From contig NZ_CP045354.1 of the NCBI RefSeq assembly GCF_009363435.1, forward strand, positions 1,392,501-1,456,500: 64,000 nucleotides of DNA, in the 5' to 3' direction. Made by a program: the position numbers and the translations under genes. Positions 61,687 through 64,000 of the stretch are shown piece after piece. Positions within the stretch are counted from its first letter, which is position 1. The number at the start of each line of letters is the position of its first letter. Under the pieces are notes generated by a model. The model was not told where the DNA came from and made no database searches. It was given only the letters and a program-made list of their open reading frames with translations. This DNA is from Labrenzia sp. THAF82 (GTDB lineage: Bacteria > Pseudomonadota > Alphaproteobacteria > Rhizobiales > Stappiaceae).

Positions 61687-62912
61687 GACCGGGAAGTGTT
61701 TTGCTCACGGCCATTACAGGCCTGATCTGGGGCGTGACCGCAATGGTGGTGATCGGTGTGACACTGACGCTGATCACCGGCGAGGTGGCTCTGCCGCAGG
61801 CAACCGCTGCTGCGATTGCGGGTTTGTTGAGTTCACTCGTCTTTGTGTGGCGGCAGTCATCAGCAGCAAGTGGTCTTCCGGCCTGGGCGCTGTCCGCCGC
61901 GGTTCTCTTCATAGTGTTGATGGCCGCAACCTTTGCAGCACCCTTCGGGCTTCCGCTCAACAAGGAACCGGTGTGGCAAGGGCTTGCGCTGATCGCCTTC
62001 ATCGCAGGTGTCACCGGCGCCAACCATCTGTCGCTCTCTGGTGCATCTCTTGGTGCGATGACCCGCTACGAGCGTGAGGTTGTCTATATTCGCATCGCCA
62101 AGGGTATTGGCTTCGTTCTGTTCACGATCGTTGTTGCCCTGCCGTTTTATGTGATGGTGATGACGTCGCTGAAAAGCCAGCAGACCCTGCTCGCCAATCC
62201 GCTTGATCTGTCCATCGACTTTTCGCAGGGGCTCTATGGTCTGTTCCGCTCCTATGTGGAGCTGTTCACCCAGTTCAACTTTGGCCGTTATCTGTTGGTC
62301 TCGACTTTCGTGTCGATTGCGACAGTGGTTTTGACGCTCGCCTTTTCAGTGCCTGGCGCCTATGCGGTCTCAAGGCTCCGGTTCCCGGGACAGGCGTTTC
62401 TCGCGCGATCCGTGCTGCTCATCTACATGGTCCCGGCGATCGTTCTCGTGATCCCGCTCTATGCAGTCTTTTCGCAGCTCGGCCTTCGCAATACGTTGAC
62501 CGGTCTTCTGATCGTCTATCCGGCAACAACCATCCCGGTCGCACTTTATATGCTGCAAGGCTACTTCCGCGGGCTCCCGTCCGAGCTGGAAGAGGCCGGT
62601 CTCATGGATGGCCTTTCGCGGATTGGTGTGATCCTGAAAATCACACTGCCACTGTCACTGCCGGCGCTGGCGTCCGTTTCGCTTTATGTCTTCATGATTG
62701 CCTGGAATGAATTCCTCTTTGCATTCATGTTCCTGGATGATCCGGACATCTTCACCCTGTCTCGTGGGGTGGTCTCTCTGAACTCGTCGGAGGTCCCACG
62801 CCAACACCTGATGGCGGGTGCCGTGATCGCGACCGTGCCGGTTCTGTTTATCTTCCTCTGGTTCGAACGCTTCCTTGTGCAGGGCCTCACGGCCGGCAGT
62901 GTGAAGGGTTAG
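61683..62912 (+). CDS. MalG-type ABC permease with extra N-terminal membrane domain
   Basis: A 409-residue CUT1 permease, about 130 residues longer than usual. The N-terminal extension has three or four additional hydrophobic segments (about 7-31, 40-56, 67-86 and 98-115). The normal MalG core begins near residue 140 (GIGFVLFTIVVALPFYVMVM, then TSLKSQQTLLANP) and has the EAA motif ELEEAGLMDGLSRIGVILKI. It is coupled to the MalF-type gene. No ATPase gene follows within the window; a shared ATPase such as the one at 29826 may energise it. Confidence 0.88.
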   Translation: MRPGSVLLTAITGLIWGVTAMVVIGVTLTLITGEVALPQATAAAIAGLLSSLVFVWRQSSAASGLPAWALSAAVLFIVLMAATFAAPFGLPLNKEPVWQGLALIAFIAGVTGANHLSLSGASLGAMTRYEREVVYIRIAKGIGFVLFTIVVALPFYVMVMTSLKSQQTLLANPLDLSIDFSQGLYGLFRSYVELFTQFNFGRYLLVSTFVSIATVVLTLAFSVPGAYAVSRLRFPGQAFLARSVLLIYMVPAIVLVIPLYAVFSQLGLRNTLTGLLIVYPATTIPVALYMLQGYFRGLPSELEEAGLMDGLSRIGVILKITLPLSLPALASVSLYVFMIAWNEFLFAFMFLDDPDIFTLSRGVVSLNSSEVPRQHLMAGAVIATVPVLFIFLWFERFLVQGLTAGSVKG

Positions 62913-62955
62913 TGGAAATTCAAAAGGGCTCGTGAGAGGCCCATAGGAGTTACCT

Positions 62956-64000
62956 GTGTCAAACGCAGATCTAGACAAAACCGCCCGGACTATCCTGATT
63001 GAGAATGATCAGGGCGGTTATACAATCCCGACCAAGGGGCTTTACCCCTATCAATGGAACTGGGACTCCGTCTTTGTTGCGCTGGGCTTTGCCACTTTCG
63101 ATCAAGGCCGCGCATGGCGCGAAATCGAGATGCTGTTCGAAGGTCAATGGCGTGACGGTATGGTGCCGCACATCCTGTTCCGAAAGGACGATCCGAGCTA
63201 CTTCCCCGGACCATCTGTCTGGGGAACCGATGGCGGGCCAATCCCGAGTTCCGGGCACTCTCAGCCACCGGTCGCCGCGACGGTGATCAAAGATCTGGTC
63301 GATGCAGACGGTTCGGGCAAGGCACTTGAGCGGGCGGCAAAGCTCATGCCGCAACTGATGAACTGGCATCGCTGGTATCTTGCTTATCGGGACCCCAAGG
63401 ACCTCGGCGTTCTCGCTGTCATTCATCCCTGGGAGTCAGGCCGCGACAATCTGCCGGATTGGGACGAGGCTCTGCGCGCGGTCGAGGTCAAGGACATTGG
63501 TCCTTACGAGCGCAAGGACACCTCCCATGTGGATCCGGCAATGCGTCCGCACAAGGAAGACTATGATCGCTATTTGAGCATTATGGCTGCCTGCCGGAAT
63601 GTGGGTTGGGATCCGCAGAAGGTTGCCGAAACCTGTCCATTCTTTGTGGCTGATCCCGGAGTGACCTTCATTTTCCTGCGCGCGAACAGAGATCTTCTGA
63701 TCCTGGCGGAAAGGCTCGGTTTGGATGCTGAGGCCGAAGAAGTTCGTGGCTGGATCCGCAAGATGGAGGCTGGTGCCAAAACACTCTGGAACGATGAGTT
63801 GAAAGCTCATGTGGCTCTCAACGAAAGAACCGGACGGCAGACCGACGGTATTTCAAGCGCATCCTTCCTGGCACCATATGCGGGCCTTGCGGATCAGACG
63901 ACGCTGACATCGTTGCAGGGCCATTTCGATCGCATTGCCTCGAAAGTCCGATATCTGATGCCATCCTACGATCCTGATCACAGGAACTATGAGCCGCTGC
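62956..64000 (+). CDS. GH63/MGH1-like glycoside hydrolase, N-terminal part (runs off the window)
   Basis: An open frame from a GTG at 62956 (AGGAG 6 bases before) to the window end, at least 348 residues. It encodes an (alpha/alpha)6-barrel hydrolase with GLYPYQWNWDSVFVALGF, WRDGMVPHILF, GTDGGPIPSSGHSQPPVAA and VIHPWESGRDNLPDWDEA. The Trp/Glu/Ser/Asp segment is typical of glucosylglycerate/mannosylglycerate-type GH63 hydrolases and related glucosidases. No signal peptide, so it acts on the imported compound. Last visible gene of the LacI-regulated operon. A compatible solute such as glucosylglycerate is one possible substrate. Confidence 0.82.
   Translation, partial: MSNADLDKTARTILIENDQGGYTIPTKGLYPYQWNWDSVFVALGFATFDQGRAWREIEMLFEGQWRDGMVPHILFRKDDPSYFPGPSVWGTDGGPIPSSGHSQPPVAATVIKDLVDADGSGKALERAAKLMPQLMNWHRWYLAYRDPKDLGVLAVIHPWESGRDNLPDWDEALRAVEVKDIGPYERKDTSHVDPAMRPHKEDYDRYLSIMAACRNVGWDPQKVAETCPFFVADPGVTFIFLRANRDLLILAERLGLDAEAEEVRGWIRKMEAGAKTLWNDELKAHVALNERTGRQTDGISSASFLAPYAGLADQTTLTSLQGHFDRIASKVRYLMPSYDPDHRNYEPL

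Noticed and set aside
1..64000. CRISPR arrays, tRNA or rRNA genes, insertion sequences, integrase or phage genes
   Set aside because: I looked on both strands and saw no direct-repeat array, cloverleaf-like gene, transposase or integrase motif, or att-like duplication.

Overview
The window reads as chromosomal DNA of a marine-type alphaproteobacterium. It carries an alphaproteobacterial 5-aminolevulinate synthase (HemA), rhizobial-style inositol catabolism under an RpiR-type regulator, and many ABC uptake systems. The style fits Stappiaceae (Roseibium/Labrenzia-like), but that placement is an inference from gene content and no marker gene confirms it. I see no rRNA, tRNA, CRISPR array, insertion sequence or prophage. 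Genes are dense, and many are joined by 4-base ATGA/GTGA overlaps.

Layout. (a) 1-2.9 kb: the 3' end of a 2-keto-3-deoxygluconate kinase gene and a chemoreceptor gene. (b) 2.9-14.9 kb: a myo-inositol regulon. The minus-strand run is binding protein, permease, ATPase, iolC, iolD, iolE, iolB; an RpiR-type regulator gene lies upstream, with divergent iolG and a second Gfo/Idh/MocA oxidoreductase gene. Two GGAA-N6-TTCT sites mark likely operators. (c) 15.1-18.4 kb: a KefF/KefB-like potassium efflux pair and a DsbA/FrnE-like protein. (d) 18.4-30.9 kb: a galactoside regulon with GH42 and GH36 glycosidases, a lactonase, DgoA, DgoK, an SDR dehydrogenase, a CUT1 ABC importer and an IclR regulator. Together these give De Ley-Doudoroff galactose oxidation, with no galactonate dehydratase gene in view. 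(e) 31.2-32.8 kb: a BCCT transporter. (f) 33.2-38.9 kb: a complete branched-chain-type (HAAT) ABC operon ending in an alpha/beta hydrolase gene.

(g) 38.9-45.2 kb: the most unusual region. It is a seven-gene minus-strand operon in which three different proteins carry a Rieske [2Fe-2S] domain: a Rieske-glutamate-synthase-type FMN protein, a Rieske-thiamine-diphosphate enzyme, and a ferric-reductase-like heme membrane protein with a C-terminal Rieske domain. The other four genes encode a Cys4 membrane-anchored protein and three tiny membrane proteins. I know of no described pathway with this composition. (h) 45.2-50.1 kb: a Na+/H+ antiporter, a DUF1194 protein, an AT-richer orphan secreted protein, and hemA with an Fnr/FixK box upstream. 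(i) 50.4-54.2 kb: a TetR regulator, a crotonase, an acyl-CoA ligase and two MaoC-like proteins. Their operator sequence recurs in the promoter of the ABC operon in (f), which links uptake and CoA activation of one acid. (j) 54.2-57.4 kb: an ArsR/SRPBCC pair with a palindrome across the start codon, a DUF427 protein, and a CofD/YvcK-like gene next to an RbsD-like gene. (k) 57.7-64 kb: a LacI regulator with tandem operators, a CUT1 importer whose two permeases have unusual extra domains, and the start of a GH63-like hydrolase gene that runs off the window.
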